A DNA stretch of 64,000 bases from Anaerolineaceae bacterium. Lineage in GTDB: Bacteria > Chloroflexota > Anaerolineae > Anaerolineales > Villigracilaceae. The notes below the pieces were generated by a model that made no database searches, was not told the origin of the DNA, and saw only the letters and a program-made list of their open reading frames with translations. Shown one piece after another: positions 33,344 to 41,771 of this stretch. The stretch spans positions 86,336 through 150,335 of the forward strand of contig WOUS01000010.1 in the NCBI GenBank assembly GCA_009772985.1. Reading direction: 5' to 3'. The translations under genes were made by a program, and so were the position numbers. Positions within the stretch are counted from its first letter, which is position 1, and every line of letters starts with the position of its first letter.

Positions 33344-35137
33344 TTACTTTCCCAGCCTCGCCCGCTCTTCTTCCACGATCTTCTCCTCCAACTTCTTGAA
33401 CAGCGGACCGGGCGGATTGAGTTTCGCGCCGGGTTGGAGGTCGCTTGGCTTCCAGTAGGACAAATTGCCAATTTGTCCTACACGATACCGCAATACCTTA
33501 TGCTCCCCAAGCGAGTCCTTCACCGTCTCGGTATAAGGTTCGCCAAACAGCGGGGTTTCATAGCCAAAGAAACCATTCAGTTTCTCGCAAGTGAACGGCA
33601 GGAACGGGGCGAACATCACCTTGAGTGAGTCAATCGCTTTCAACGCCGTGTAGATGGTCAGGGCGGCGGCGTCCTTGCCGGTCTTGATCTCGAACCAGGG
33701 AGCGCAGGTATCCAGGTATTTGTTGACCTCGCTCGCTAGGCGGAAGGCCTCCTGCAGGGCGGCGCGCAGGTGGACGGCATCCAGTTCCTTGCCGACGGAC
33801 TGGAACCCGGCCTCGATGCCGGCCAGCAGGGCCAGGTCCGCGGGGCGCAGCGCGGCGGGATCAATGTTCGGGACAAACTCTTCCCAGTGCTTGTAACAAA
33901 ACGCCAGCACCCGGTTCGCCAGGTTGCCCCAGGTTGCCACCAGTTCGCCGTTATTTTTGGCTACGAATTCTTTCCAATCCCAATCGGAATCGTGGTTCTC
34001 CGGCATGTTGACCGTCAGGTAGTAGCGCAGGGCATCCGGGTCGTAGCGGGTCAGGGCGTCGCGGCCCCAGACCGCCCAGTTGCGCGAGCCGGAAATCTTC
34101 TGGCCTTCCAGGTTCATGAACTGGTTGGCCGGCACGTCGAACGGCAGGGTCAGCAGGCCGTCTTCTTCGGAAAAGATTTGCAGGAACTCTTTGCCCGCCC
34201 CCATCAACTGCGCCGGCCAGAGCGAGGTGTGGAAGAAGATGTTGTCCTTGCCGATGAAGTAAAAAGCGCGCGCCGATGGGTTGACCCACCAATCTTTCCA
34301 AGTCTCCGGCTGGCCGCTGATTTTTGCCCACTCGACTGCCGCTGAAAGATACCCAATGACCGCCTCGAACCAGACGTACAGCCGTTTGCCGTCCCAGCCC
34401 TCGACCGGCACCGGGACGCCCCAGTCGAGGTCGCGCGTGATCGGGCGCGGCTTCAGGCCTTCGGCTTCGATCTTGCCGAGCGATTCGCCCAGCACAGGCT
34501 CGCGCATCCGGTCGGCGCGCTCGCGCAGGAATTTCTTGACGTCCGGTTCCAGTTTGGACAGGTCGAGGTAGTAATGCTCGGTTTCGCGCAGTTCGAGAGC
34601 GCCGTCGCCGGTCGTGGCGCGCGGGTTAAGCAGCTTCTCCGGCTCCAGCACGTTGCCGCACTTGTCGCACTGGTCCGAGCGGGCGCCTTCGTAGCCGCAC
34701 AGGTAACAGGTCCCCTCCACGTAGCGGTCAGGTAGGAATTTCTTCGCGGACGGTGAGTACCACTGCATGGACTTCTGCGTGTACAGGAAACCGTTCTTCT
34801 GGAGCGCCAGGAAAATGGACTGCGCCACCTTGAAATGGTTCTCGGTGTGGGTGGTGGTGAACAGGTCGTACTGGATGCCCAACTGCTGGAACAGGTCGAG
34901 GAAGCCGTTGTGGTATTCCTTGTAGACTTCCTCCACCGGTTTGCCTTCCTTATCCGCCGCGATGGTGACTGGCGTGCCGTGCGAGTCCGTGCCCGAGACC
35001 ATCAGCACGTTGTCCCCTTTCAGGCGGTGGTAGCGCGCCACGATGTCACCGGGCAGGTGCGAACCGGTGATGTTGCCCACGTGGATCTCGGCATTGGCGT
35101 AAGGCCAGGCGATGGCGATCAGGATGTTTTCGGGCAT
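33344..35137 (-). CDS. metG: Methionyl-tRNA synthetase, with palindrome-derived insert
   Basis: A 597-residue class I synthetase charging tRNA-Met. It shows the HIGH-equivalent in ANAEIHVGNITGSHL, VSGTDSHGTPV, a four-cysteine zinc knuckle (CYLCGYEGARSDQCDKC, residues about 145-165), DLDWGVPVP and the KMSKS-equivalent KISGS in LEGQKISGSRN. There is no C-terminal tRNA-binding fold. Near the C-terminus GQIGNLSYWK is encoded by a perfect palindrome (33455-33481) inserted in frame. GGAGG precedes the ATG. The 5' region looks regulated (see leader). Confidence 0.95.
   Translation of the reverse strand: MPENILIAIAWPYANAEIHVGNITGSHLPGDIVARYHRLKGDNVLMVSGTDSHGTPVTIAADKEGKPVEEVYKEYHNGFLDLFQQLGIQYDLFTTTHTENHFKVAQSIFLALQKNGFLYTQKSMQWYSPSAKKFLPDRYVEGTCYLCGYEGARSDQCDKCGNVLEPEKLLNPRATTGDGALELRETEHYYLDLSKLEPDVKKFLRERADRMREPVLGESLGKIEAEGLKPRPITRDLDWGVPVPVEGWDGKRLYVWFEAVIGYLSAAVEWAKISGQPETWKDWWVNPSARAFYFIGKDNIFFHTSLWPAQLMGAGKEFLQIFSEEDGLLTLPFDVPANQFMNLEGQKISGSRNWAVWGRDALTRYDPDALRYYLTVNMPENHDSDWDWKEFVAKNNGELVATWGNLANRVLAFCYKHWEEFVPNIDPAALRPADLALLAGIEAGFQSVGKELDAVHLRAALQEAFRLASEVNKYLDTCAPWFEIKTGKDAAALTIYTALKAIDSLKVMFAPFLPFTCEKLNGFFGYETPLFGEPYTETVKDSLGEHKVLRYRVGQIGNLSYWKPSDLQPGAKLNPPGPLFKKLEEKIVEEERARLGK
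33455..33481. repeat. Perfect 12-bp palindrome inside metG
   Basis: GTAGGACAAATT and AATTTGTCCTAC around GCC, translated in frame. A related GGACAAGTC/GACTTGTCC palindrome lies at 35411-35431, upstream of the next gene. Confidence 0.85.
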
Positions 35138-35246
35138 AAGGACCTCCGGAGAGAGTAGAGATTAGAGAACAGAGATCAGTTCATAAAGGTTTACTTGTCT
35201 CGCAAACACACTGCTCTCTTTTCTCTGTTCTCGAATAACTGCTCTT

Positions 35247-35338
35247 GGAAACAAAACTGCCGGCTTGCACCAGCAGTCATTCAGGCGGCATGGACCGTCC
35301 CGCAGTTCATCTGGCGCTGAACTGCGTCTGGGAGCGGC
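35247..35338 (-). promoter_or_regulatory. Candidate metG leader with attenuator-like hairpins
   Basis: On the minus strand, GCAGTTCAGCGCCAGATGAACTGC (8-bp stem) is followed by CTGCTGG-TGCAAG-CCGGCAG and TTTTGTTT, a terminator-shaped element about 115 bases before the metG start. No other minus-strand gene lies upstream, so it would end only a leader transcript. A T-box was looked for, but the GGTGGNACCGCG core is not present. The regulatory role is inferred. Confidence 0.4.
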
Positions 35339-35370
35339 GCATCATCACCGGGCAGTTATTCATGGGTTGT

Positions 35371-35399
35371 AGTTTACTATGTCCTTTGCCGCGTGGCAA
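35371..35399 (-). promoter_or_regulatory. Candidate minus-strand promoter for the metG leader
   Basis: On the minus strand TTGCCA and TAAACT are separated by 17 bases. It would start an mRNA leader of about 225 bases before metG. Confidence 0.4.
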
Positions 35400-35410
35400 G
35401 GCTCGTTGTG

Positions 35411-35431
35411 GGACAAGTCTGAGACTTGTCC
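35411..35431. repeat. Perfect 9-bp palindrome GGACAAGTC/GACTTGTCC
   Basis: The palindrome lies about 50 bases upstream of the ABC exporter start and is related to the palindrome inside metG. Confidence 0.75.
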
Positions 35432-35477
35432 TGCTCCAGGCAACAGATGGGAGTAAAATAGCCGTCCGAGGAATTTC

Positions 35478-37220
35478 ATGAAACCATTCCAACTCATCTT
35501 CAATTACGCGCGCAGATACACCTGGTCGCTGATACTCACCGCCTTCAGCATGCTCGCCCTGGTGGGCATCCAACTGCTCATCCCCTGGCTCATCAAACTG
35601 CTGGTCGCCAACGTCACCGGACCGGAAGCCAGCCTGGAAAACATGGGCTACATCACCACCCTGACCATCGTCGCGACCATCGCGTACGTTGGCCGCGCCG
35701 GCTTGCAGTTCGTCCGCTCGTACGTGGCGCACGTGGCCGGCTGGGGCGTGGTGGCCGACGTCCGCAAATACATCTACGAACACATGCAGCGTCTCTCGCT
35801 GCGCTTCTACGAAGACAAGCAGGTCGGCACACTGATGTCGAACGTGGTCAACGATACGGAACTGTTCGAGCAGTTGATCTCGCACGCCATCCCGGACGTG
35901 GTGGTCAACGTCATCACGCTCATCGGCGTGACTGCCGTCCTCGTCAGCCTGAACTGGGAGTTGACCCTGCTCAGCACCATCCCCATCCCGCTGGTCATCC
36001 TCTCGCTGCGGGTGTACAGCAAATACGTTCGCCCGGCGTTCCGCAACCGGCAGAAGGAACTCGGCGACCTGAACGCGCTGCTCAACGATAATCTCTCCGG
36101 CATCCGCGAGATCAAGGCCTTCACCCGCGAGGAACTCCAGGCTGAGCGCGTCAACAAGAGCATCGACAACTATCGCAATTCGCTCCTGCGCGCCCTGCGG
36201 CTGATGGCGACCTTCCAACCATTTGTGGAATTTACATCCTCGCTGGGAACGCTGATCGTCATCTACTTCGGCGGACGCCTGGCCCTGCAGGGCGCGCTGC
36301 CCATCGCGGACCTGGTGGCCTTCTTCCTGTACCTGGAAAGTTTCTACGCCCCGGTGCGTTCCCTCTCCGGCGCGTGGGAGGCGGTCCAGGGATCGCTGGC
36401 GGGCGCGGACCGGGTGGCCGGTCTGCTGGCGGAGCCGCGCGAGCCGCAGAACGCGCGCGGCGCGGCGCAGGTTCACGGTCCGGTGCGGGGCGATATCGTT
36501 TTGGAAAATGTGAGTTTCGAGTACACCGACGGCATCCCCGTCCTCGAAGAGATCAATCTCAAGGTTCCGGCGCGTTCGGCGGTGGCGCTGGTCGGGCCGA
36601 CGGGCGTGGGCAAGTCCACGCTGGTCAGCCTTATCCCGCGCTTTTACGATGTGACCGGGGGCGCCATCCGGCTGGACGGGCGCGACCTGCGCGAGTACAC
36701 GCTCGACAGCCTGCGCGGGCAGATCAGCATTGTGCTGCAAGATGTGTTCCTGTTTTACGGGACGGCGCGCCAGAACCTGCTCTTTGGCCGCCCGGACGCG
36801 ACGGAGGCCGAGATGGTCGCCGCGGCGCGGGCCGCCAACGCGCACGAGTTCATTGAGGACCTGCCGCAGGGCTACGACACGTTGATCGGGGAGCGCGGCG
36901 TCAAGCTTTCCGGCGGACAGAAACAGCGCCTGTCCATCGCGCGCGCCATCCTGAAGGATGCCCCCATCCTGATCCTCGACGAGGCGACTTCGTCGGTGGA
37001 CACCGAAACCGAACTGCTGATCCAGGAGGCGCTCGACCGCCTGATGCAGGGACGCACCACGCTCATCATCGCCCACCGTCTCTCGACCATCCGCAACGCG
37101 GACAAGATCGTGGTGCTGGAGGACAAGTCCATCCGCGAGATGGGGACGCACGAGGAGTTGATGAAACTAGACGGCCTGTACCGGCGGCTCTCGACCGTGC
37201 AGGGAAATCTCAATCCGTGA
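35478..37220 (+). CDS. ABC exporter, fused permease and ATPase half-transporter
   Basis: A 580-residue type IV ABC exporter half-molecule. Six membrane helices occupy about residues 15-305. The nucleotide-binding domain has Walker A GPTGVGKST, Q-loop IVLQDVFLF, signature KLSGGQKQR, Walker B ILILDEATSS and the H-loop IAHRLST. It would work as a homodimer or with a partner elsewhere. The substrate is unknown (MsbA/MDR-like). GAGGAA precedes the ATG, and a clear terminator follows. Confidence 0.93.
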   Translation: MKPFQLIFNYARRYTWSLILTAFSMLALVGIQLLIPWLIKLLVANVTGPEASLENMGYITTLTIVATIAYVGRAGLQFVRSYVAHVAGWGVVADVRKYIYEHMQRLSLRFYEDKQVGTLMSNVVNDTELFEQLISHAIPDVVVNVITLIGVTAVLVSLNWELTLLSTIPIPLVILSLRVYSKYVRPAFRNRQKELGDLNALLNDNLSGIREIKAFTREELQAERVNKSIDNYRNSLLRALRLMATFQPFVEFTSSLGTLIVIYFGGRLALQGALPIADLVAFFLYLESFYAPVRSLSGAWEAVQGSLAGADRVAGLLAEPREPQNARGAAQVHGPVRGDIVLENVSFEYTDGIPVLEEINLKVPARSAVALVGPTGVGKSTLVSLIPRFYDVTGGAIRLDGRDLREYTLDSLRGQISIVLQDVFLFYGTARQNLLFGRPDATEAEMVAAARAANAHEFIEDLPQGYDTLIGERGVKLSGGQKQRLSIARAILKDAPILILDEATSSVDTETELLIQEALDRLMQGRTTLIIAHRLSTIRNADKIVVLEDKSIREMGTHEELMKLDGLYRRLSTVQGNLNP

Positions 37221-37227
37221 AAAAGTC

Positions 37228-37258
37228 AGCCTCCCCGAAGTTGGGGAGGCTTGTTTTT
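37228..37258 (+). terminator. Intrinsic terminator of the ABC exporter gene
   Basis: AGCCTCCCC-GAAGTT-GGGGAGGCT followed by TGTTTTT, starting 8 bases after the stop codon. Confidence 0.9.
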
Positions 37259-37295
37259 CAGGAAAGGCTATTCCCAATTACCTATTACCTGCTCC

Positions 37296-38465
37296 TCACA
37301 AATATTCCTTCAACTGCCTCGACCGCAGCGGATGGCGCAGACGCCGCAGCGCCTTGCCCTCGATCTGGCGGATGCGCTCGCGCGTCAGCCCGAACTTCTC
37401 CCCCACTTCCTCCAGCGTGTACGTGTTGCCGTCATCAAGACCGAAGCGCAGCCTGAGCACGCGCGCCTCGCGGGCAGTGAGCGTGCCCAGCACTTCCTCG
37501 ATTTTTTCCTTGAGCATGGTCTGGTACGCGCACTGGACGGGCGTGGGGCTGAGCGTGTCCTCGATGAACATGCCCAGTTCAGAATCCTCGTCCTCACCGA
37601 CCGGGCTTTCCAGCGAGAGCGGCACCCACGCGGCGCGCAACACCCACTCCACCCGCTTCGGGTCCAGGCCCAGTTCGGCGGCCAGTTCCTGCGGGGTCGG
37701 CGCGCGCCCCAGGCGCTGCTCCAGGTCGCGCGTGGCGCGGTAGATCTGCCGGATGCGGTCGCTCATATGCACCGGCAAGCGGATGGTGCGCGACTGGTCC
37801 GCGAGAGAGCGGGTGATCGTCTGCCGGATCCACCAGGTGGCGTAGGTCGAGAAGCGGAAGCCGCGGTGGACGTCATACTTTTCAACCGCCTTCATCAGCC
37901 CCAGGTTGCCCTCCTGGATCAGGTCCAGGAACGGGACGCCGTGGCCGATGTAGCGCTTCGCCACCGAAACCACCAGCCGGGTGTTGGCCTTGATGAGATG
38001 GTCGCGCGCCGCCACCCCGGCCTGCACGAGCGCTTCCAGCCGCGCCCGCTCCAGGGTCCGTTTGCGCCCCGCCGCGCACAACAGCGCCGCCCGCGCCTTA
38101 CGTCCATCCTCGATGCGGAGCGCCAGTTCGTACTCCTGCTCGACTTTCAACAGCGGGACGTGCGACATCTCCTTGAGATACATCCCCACCGAATCGCCAT
38201 CCGCGGCTTCCGGGACCTCCTCCACGGGCGCCCACGACTCCCAGCCTGCCCCCGTTTCGGCGGGCGCGGGGTCCGCTTCCGGGTCCACCACTTCCACGCC
38301 GCGGCTGCGCAGGCTGAGCATCACCACCGACAGCCGCTCGGCATCCTCCGCCGCGTCGGGGTAACATTCGAACAGGTCGTCGGTGGTCAGGTATCCCTGC
38401 ACCGATGCCTTTTCAAGCAGCATGTTCAATGCTTCCCGGTGACGACGACGGCGGTCAGTATACAT
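37296..38465 (-). CDS. Sigma-70 family RNA polymerase sigma factor (primary type)
   Basis: A 389-residue group 1/2 sigma factor. After an acidic N-terminal part (region 1.1-like, about 1-95) come region 1.2 (SVGMYLKEMSHVPLL), region 2 (LIKANTRLVVSVAKRY, DLIQEGNLGLMKAVEKYD, RGFRFSTYATWWIRQ), region 3 and region 4 with TLEEVGEKFGLTRERIRQIE. It would recognise TTGACA/TATAAT-type promoters as seen in this window. It lies 20 bases after the DUF177 gene. A frame upstream of 38465 overlaps that gene and is unlikely. Confidence 0.95.
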   Translation of the reverse strand: MYTDRRRRHREALNMLLEKASVQGYLTTDDLFECYPDAAEDAERLSVVMLSLRSRGVEVVDPEADPAPAETGAGWESWAPVEEVPEAADGDSVGMYLKEMSHVPLLKVEQEYELALRIEDGRKARAALLCAAGRKRTLERARLEALVQAGVAARDHLIKANTRLVVSVAKRYIGHGVPFLDLIQEGNLGLMKAVEKYDVHRGFRFSTYATWWIRQTITRSLADQSRTIRLPVHMSDRIRQIYRATRDLEQRLGRAPTPQELAAELGLDPKRVEWVLRAAWVPLSLESPVGEDEDSELGMFIEDTLSPTPVQCAYQTMLKEKIEEVLGTLTAREARVLRLRFGLDDGNTYTLEEVGEKFGLTRERIRQIEGKALRRLRHPLRSRQLKEYL

Positions 38466-38485
38466 CTCCACCCACTCCCGCGCCG

Positions 38486-38995
38486 CTACTTGAGCAGTTC
38501 CTTCAACGCCGCGAACGGCGAGTCGGACCCGGAGCCTGTGTGCCCGCAATCCAGCCGGTTGCGGTTCTCGCCGCACTCCGGGCAAAGCCCCTTGCAATCC
38601 GGCTTGCAGATGGGCTGGATGGGAACTTCCAATAACGCGTACTCGCGCAGGAGTTCGGTCAGGTCAATCTGGCCGTCTTCCGGCACGAGCAGGTTGGATT
38701 CGGAAATGGAGCGCTTGTCAAAGGCGTACAGGTCGGTGAACGACCATTTCACCCCCTGCGGGAACGCCTCCAGGCAGCGGACACATTCCAGGTCCAGTTT
38801 GGCTTCGAAATCCCCCCGCAGCAGCAATCCCTGCGGGGTGTGGCTGAAACGCGCCGTGCCGGTGAAATCTTTGACGGCCAAGTCCTCCCCCAGCCGCATC
38901 TTTTCATATTCGAACGTAAAATCGCGGCTCATGCCAATGGCCGCTGTAACCAAGAATCCGACGTTGAGCCGCAGGGGACGACGAGGATTGCTCAC
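38486..38995 (-). CDS. DUF177 (YceD) family protein
   Basis: A 169-residue YceD-like protein. The N-terminal RRPLRLNVGFL, the paired cysteines in LECVRCLEAF, and the C-terminal CKPDCKGLCPECGENRN are family hallmarks; the last probably binds a metal. In many bacteria this gene precedes rpmF (ribosomal protein L32) and is tied to 23S rRNA processing. Here rpmF is absent and the sigma factor follows. Translation starts at GTG, as family length suggests, with no clear ribosome site. Confidence 0.88.
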   Translation of the reverse strand: MSNPRRPLRLNVGFLVTAAIGMSRDFTFEYEKMRLGEDLAVKDFTGTARFSHTPQGLLLRGDFEAKLDLECVRCLEAFPQGVKWSFTDLYAFDKRSISESNLLVPEDGQIDLTELLREYALLEVPIQPICKPDCKGLCPECGENRNRLDCGHTGSGSDSPFAALKELLK

Positions 38996-39032
38996 ATTTT
39001 TTTACTTATGCGAAAGGATTTGGAACGCACTC

Positions 39033-39061
39033 ATTCTAGCACAACGGAATCCCGAAGTCAA
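39033..39061 (-). promoter_or_regulatory. Promoter of the DUF177-sigma factor operon
   Basis: On the minus strand TTGACT (39061-39056) and TAGAAT (39038-39033) are spaced by exactly 17 bases, about 40 bases before the GTG start of the DUF177 gene. Confidence 0.75.
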
Positions 39062-39082
39062 GAATTCTTTAAGGTTGGGGAC

Positions 39083-39120
39083 AACAAAAAACCGGCCTGC
39101 GCGAGGCGCCCGGGCCGGTT
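39083..39120 (-). terminator. Intrinsic terminator after the SpoIIE-type gene
   Basis: On the minus strand AACCGGCC...GGCCGGTT (39120-39090) is followed by TTTTTTG. It starts about 27 bases past the stop of the phosphatase gene. Confidence 0.85.
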
Positions 39121-39146
39121 AAGAATCGGTTGCACGATTGCAGAAG

Positions 39147-40385
39147 TCACTGCCGGTGGATGGCCACCAGCGTGATGTCGTCATCCTGCGGCGCGCCGCA
39201 CTGGTACTTTTGCAGCGCCTCCAGCAGGGCATCGCAGACGTTCTGCCCGCCAAGCGCGGCCAGTCCGCCCAGAATTGTCCGGAAACGCTCATGCTCGAGC
39301 GCCTCGCCCTGCGGGCTGCGGCAGTCGGTCATCCCATCGGTGAACAGGACGAAGGTCCCGCCCGGAGGCAGGGTGAGGGACTGCTCGTCGAGCAGGAGGT
39401 CATCGAACATCCCCACCGCCTGGCCGTTGGTGTGCGGCAGGGTCTCGACGGTCCCGCCGGAGGCGAGGAGCAGCGGCAGTTCGTGCCCGGCGCGGGCGTA
39501 GGTCAGGAGGCCGGTCTGCGGGTCCAGGACGCCCAGGATGACGGTCACAAACTGGCTGGGCTGCTCCAGGCGGACGAGGTGGCGATTCACGCTCCGCAGC
39601 ACGTCCGCTGGCGAGCCGCCGTGGGAAACCTCCGCCATGATGAGCGCATGGGTGCGCGCCATGAAGATGGCCGAGGGGATGCCCTTGTCGGCCACGTCGC
39701 CGATGACGAAGCCGGCCCGTCCCCGGTCCAGCAGGAACACGTCGTAGAAATCGCCGCCGACCATGCGCGCCGGGACCATCAGCGCGCCGAAATCGTAGCC
39801 CGGCACGCGCGGCAGTTCCTGCGGCAGGATGCTGGTCTGGATCTCGGCGGCCACCTGGAGTTCGCGCTCCAGGCGTTCCTTTTCGATGATCTGCGCCTGG
39901 GCCGCTTTGAGTTCATCGTAAGCCTGCTGGAGTTGGCGGTTCTTTTCCTGCAAGTCACGGAAGGCGGCGTTATTGGTGGTGTCCAGCCGCCCGGCCATGG
40001 CGCGAACCATGCCGTGGGCCAGGGACGGCTGGCGGCCCAACAGGGCGTCGAAATCGGCGCGGGTAATTTCCCACAAACGCGAGGAGGCGTTGGAGCGCGC
40101 TCCCGCAGTGCGTGCGCCGCCGGGGAGCATCAGGCTCATCTCGCCGATGAATTCCCCCGGTCCGAGCGAGGCGATGGTTTTCTCTTCGGCGGTCTCCAGG
40201 GCAAGGACCACGTCCACGCCGCCAGCCAGGATGACGTACAGGCTCTCCCCCGGCTCGTTCTCACGGAAGAGCACTTCCTTTTTCCCAACCGTGACGACCC
40301 GCAGGGAGGCGGCCAGGGATTCAATTTCCGCGTCCGGCAGGTCGCTGAACAAGGGGACTTTGCGAAGGAGGTTGGCGTTTGTCAT
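39147..40385 (-). CDS. Cyclic-nucleotide-binding-like plus PP2C/SpoIIE-type phosphatase
   Basis: A 412-residue signalling protein. Residues about 5-125 form a cNMP-binding-type beta-roll (VLFRENEPGESLYVILAG, FIGEMSLML). A coiled coil (about 135-175) leads to a SpoIIE/RsbU-type serine phosphatase domain (about 175-412) with VGGDFYDVF, FVIGDVADKGIPSAIFMA, LFTDGMTDCR and DDDITLVAI, which hold the metal-binding aspartates. Such enzymes dephosphorylate anti-anti-sigma factors. None is adjacent, so the target is unknown. The gene begins 3 bases after the kinase stop. Confidence 0.92.
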   Translation of the reverse strand: MTNANLLRKVPLFSDLPDAEIESLAASLRVVTVGKKEVLFRENEPGESLYVILAGGVDVVLALETAEEKTIASLGPGEFIGEMSLMLPGGARTAGARSNASSRLWEITRADFDALLGRQPSLAHGMVRAMAGRLDTTNNAAFRDLQEKNRQLQQAYDELKAAQAQIIEKERLERELQVAAEIQTSILPQELPRVPGYDFGALMVPARMVGGDFYDVFLLDRGRAGFVIGDVADKGIPSAIFMARTHALIMAEVSHGGSPADVLRSVNRHLVRLEQPSQFVTVILGVLDPQTGLLTYARAGHELPLLLASGGTVETLPHTNGQAVGMFDDLLLDEQSLTLPPGGTFVLFTDGMTDCRSPQGEALEHERFRTILGGLAALGGQNVCDALLEALQKYQCGAPQDDDITLVAIHRQ

Positions 40386-40388
40386 GGG

Positions 40389-41033
40389 CTATCCGCCCCT
40401 CAAATCCAACTCTTCCTTGCCGCCCAGTCTCTCCTGGATGCGTTCCACCACGATCTCCAGCGCCTGCGGCTGGTGGACGTAATCCAGGTCGTCGGTGCGG
40501 ATAGTCAGGACCGGGCACAGATCGAAGGCGCGCAGCCATTCGTCGTAGAACGTGTCCAGCAGGGACAGGTAATCGGCCGAGATGCCGGTCTCCATATTGC
40601 GGGCGCGGCGGCGGATGCGCTCCATCAGCACCTCCACCGGGCATTTGAGATAGACCAGCAGGTTGGGCGGAGGCAGCGAACCGACCACCAGGTCGAACAG
40701 TTTGCGATACGCCAGGAAATCGCGCTCGGCCAGGTTGCCCATGTGATGCAGGGCGCGGGCGAAAATGTAGGCGTCCTCGTAAATGCTCCGGTCGAGGATG
40801 GCAGGCCGCGGGTCGCGCGCCGCTTCGAGGTACTGGTCGGCGCGGTGGCCGAGGAAGTAAATCTGGAGATGGAACGACCAGGCGCGCATGTCGGCGTAGA
40901 AGTCCGGCAGGTACGGGTTGTCGGCCACCGATTCGAAATCGGTGCGCCAGCCGAGCCGCGCCCCGATACGCTCTGTAAGCGAGGTTTTTCCTACCCCGAT
41001 GTTCCCGGCCACAACCACCAGTCTTTTGGACAT
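40389..41033 (-). CDS. Deoxynucleoside kinase family protein
   Basis: A 214-residue deoxyadenosine/deoxyguanosine kinase-like enzyme for nucleoside salvage. The P-loop is VVAGNIGVGKTSL; SVADNPYLPDFY, LDRSIYEDAYIFA (with the DRS motif) and the lid RIRRRARNMETGIS follow the dNK pattern. AAAGGAGG precedes the ATG. It is the first gene of a two-gene unit with the phosphatase. Confidence 0.92.
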   Translation of the reverse strand: MSKRLVVVAGNIGVGKTSLTERIGARLGWRTDFESVADNPYLPDFYADMRAWSFHLQIYFLGHRADQYLEAARDPRPAILDRSIYEDAYIFARALHHMGNLAERDFLAYRKLFDLVVGSLPPPNLLVYLKCPVEVLMERIRRRARNMETGISADYLSLLDTFYDEWLRAFDLCPVLTIRTDDLDYVHQPQALEIVVERIQERLGGKEELDLRGG

Positions 41034-41141
41034 ACGGCCTCCTTTGTCTTTCTAATTGTACACGAAGTTCCCCGGCGCGCCTCTATCATTTCGGACCAGG
41101 CAGTGATATAGTCGGTATAAATTCGCCAAAGGAGATAAGAT

Positions 41142-41639
41142 ATGGCTCTATTCGGAAAGAAACCCGCTTCGAACGCGCCGGCTCTCCCGCCGCAGGAAGT
41201 GGCGACCCGGCTGCTGGCGCTCAACCGCCCGACCGCCCCCTACCAGATCGTAGATGGGAAGGCCGAGGGCGTGGACCTGATCGCCGAGTGGAAGATCGTG
41301 GACGCCAAATGGTACGAGATTTTCGCCAAGGCCAGCCTGACCAAAGTCTTCCGCATTTACCTGAAACTCGACCCGCAGAAGCGCGAACTGCGCGCCCAGG
41401 ACCACGAGTACACGGTGGCGTGGCGGGCCGGCGTGCCGAGCCTGTCGCTGGCGGTTAGTTCGTTCAAGGGACAGATGACCTCGGTCGAATTTGGCGCTGC
41501 TTACGCTTTCACCGAAGAACTCGCGCCGGGGCAGGTCTACAAGTACCGCTTCAACACCAATGAACTCAAGAAGCCCATCCAGGAGGCCGCGGCGGCCTGC
41601 GGCTGGACGTACAAGGGTGTTGCCTTCGGGAAGTTGTGA
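41142..41639 (+). CDS. Conserved hypothetical protein
   Basis: A 165-residue soluble protein starting MALFGKK after AAAGGAGA. It contains APYQIVDGKAEGVDLIAEWK and later KVFRIYLKLDP. The appearance is beta-rich, with no catalytic motif I know. It is a single-gene unit with its own terminator and a possible TATAAA box 23 bases upstream of the start. The function is unknown. Confidence 0.8.
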   Translation: MALFGKKPASNAPALPPQEVATRLLALNRPTAPYQIVDGKAEGVDLIAEWKIVDAKWYEIFAKASLTKVFRIYLKLDPQKRELRAQDHEYTVAWRAGVPSLSLAVSSFKGQMTSVEFGAAYAFTEELAPGQVYKYRFNTNELKKPIQEAAAACGWTYKGVAFGKL

Positions 41640-41660
41640 GTCAGAGAGAAGCCCAACGCA

Positions 41661-41700
41661 AAAGCGGTTCACGTATGAAAACGTGAGCCGCTTTCTTAAT
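41661..41700 (+). terminator. Intrinsic terminator of the hypothetical gene
   Basis: AAAGCGGTTCACGT-ATGAAA-ACGTGAGCCGCTTT, a 14-bp stem with one G-U pair, followed by CTTAATT. Confidence 0.8.
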
Positions 41701-41771
41701 TCGATGGGACGCTGAAAAACGCTGACGGCGCTGATTCAAAAACCGATTACGGGAAAGCGCCGCAAATTGGG

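Larger units (their letters stand above)
35138..35477. other. Divergent intergenic region between metG and the ABC exporter
   Basis: These 340 bases carry no protein gene. Nearest metG is a degenerate AGAGTAGAGATTAGAGAACAG repeat (35151-35180) with a partial inverse TCTCTTTTCTCTGTTCTC (35215-35232). Beyond it are a hairpin with a minus-strand T tail, a second hairpin, a candidate minus-strand promoter and a palindrome, listed separately. Confidence 0.75.

Noticed and set aside
35140..35480. T-box riboswitch upstream of metG
   Set aside because: The conserved GGTGGNACCGCG core could not be found on the minus strand, so only a generic attenuator-like leader is reported.
38466..38597. N-terminal extension of the sigma factor
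   Set aside because: It would overlap the end of the DUF177 gene and reads as Arg- and Gly-rich frame-shadow sequence; the ATG at 38465 fits family length.
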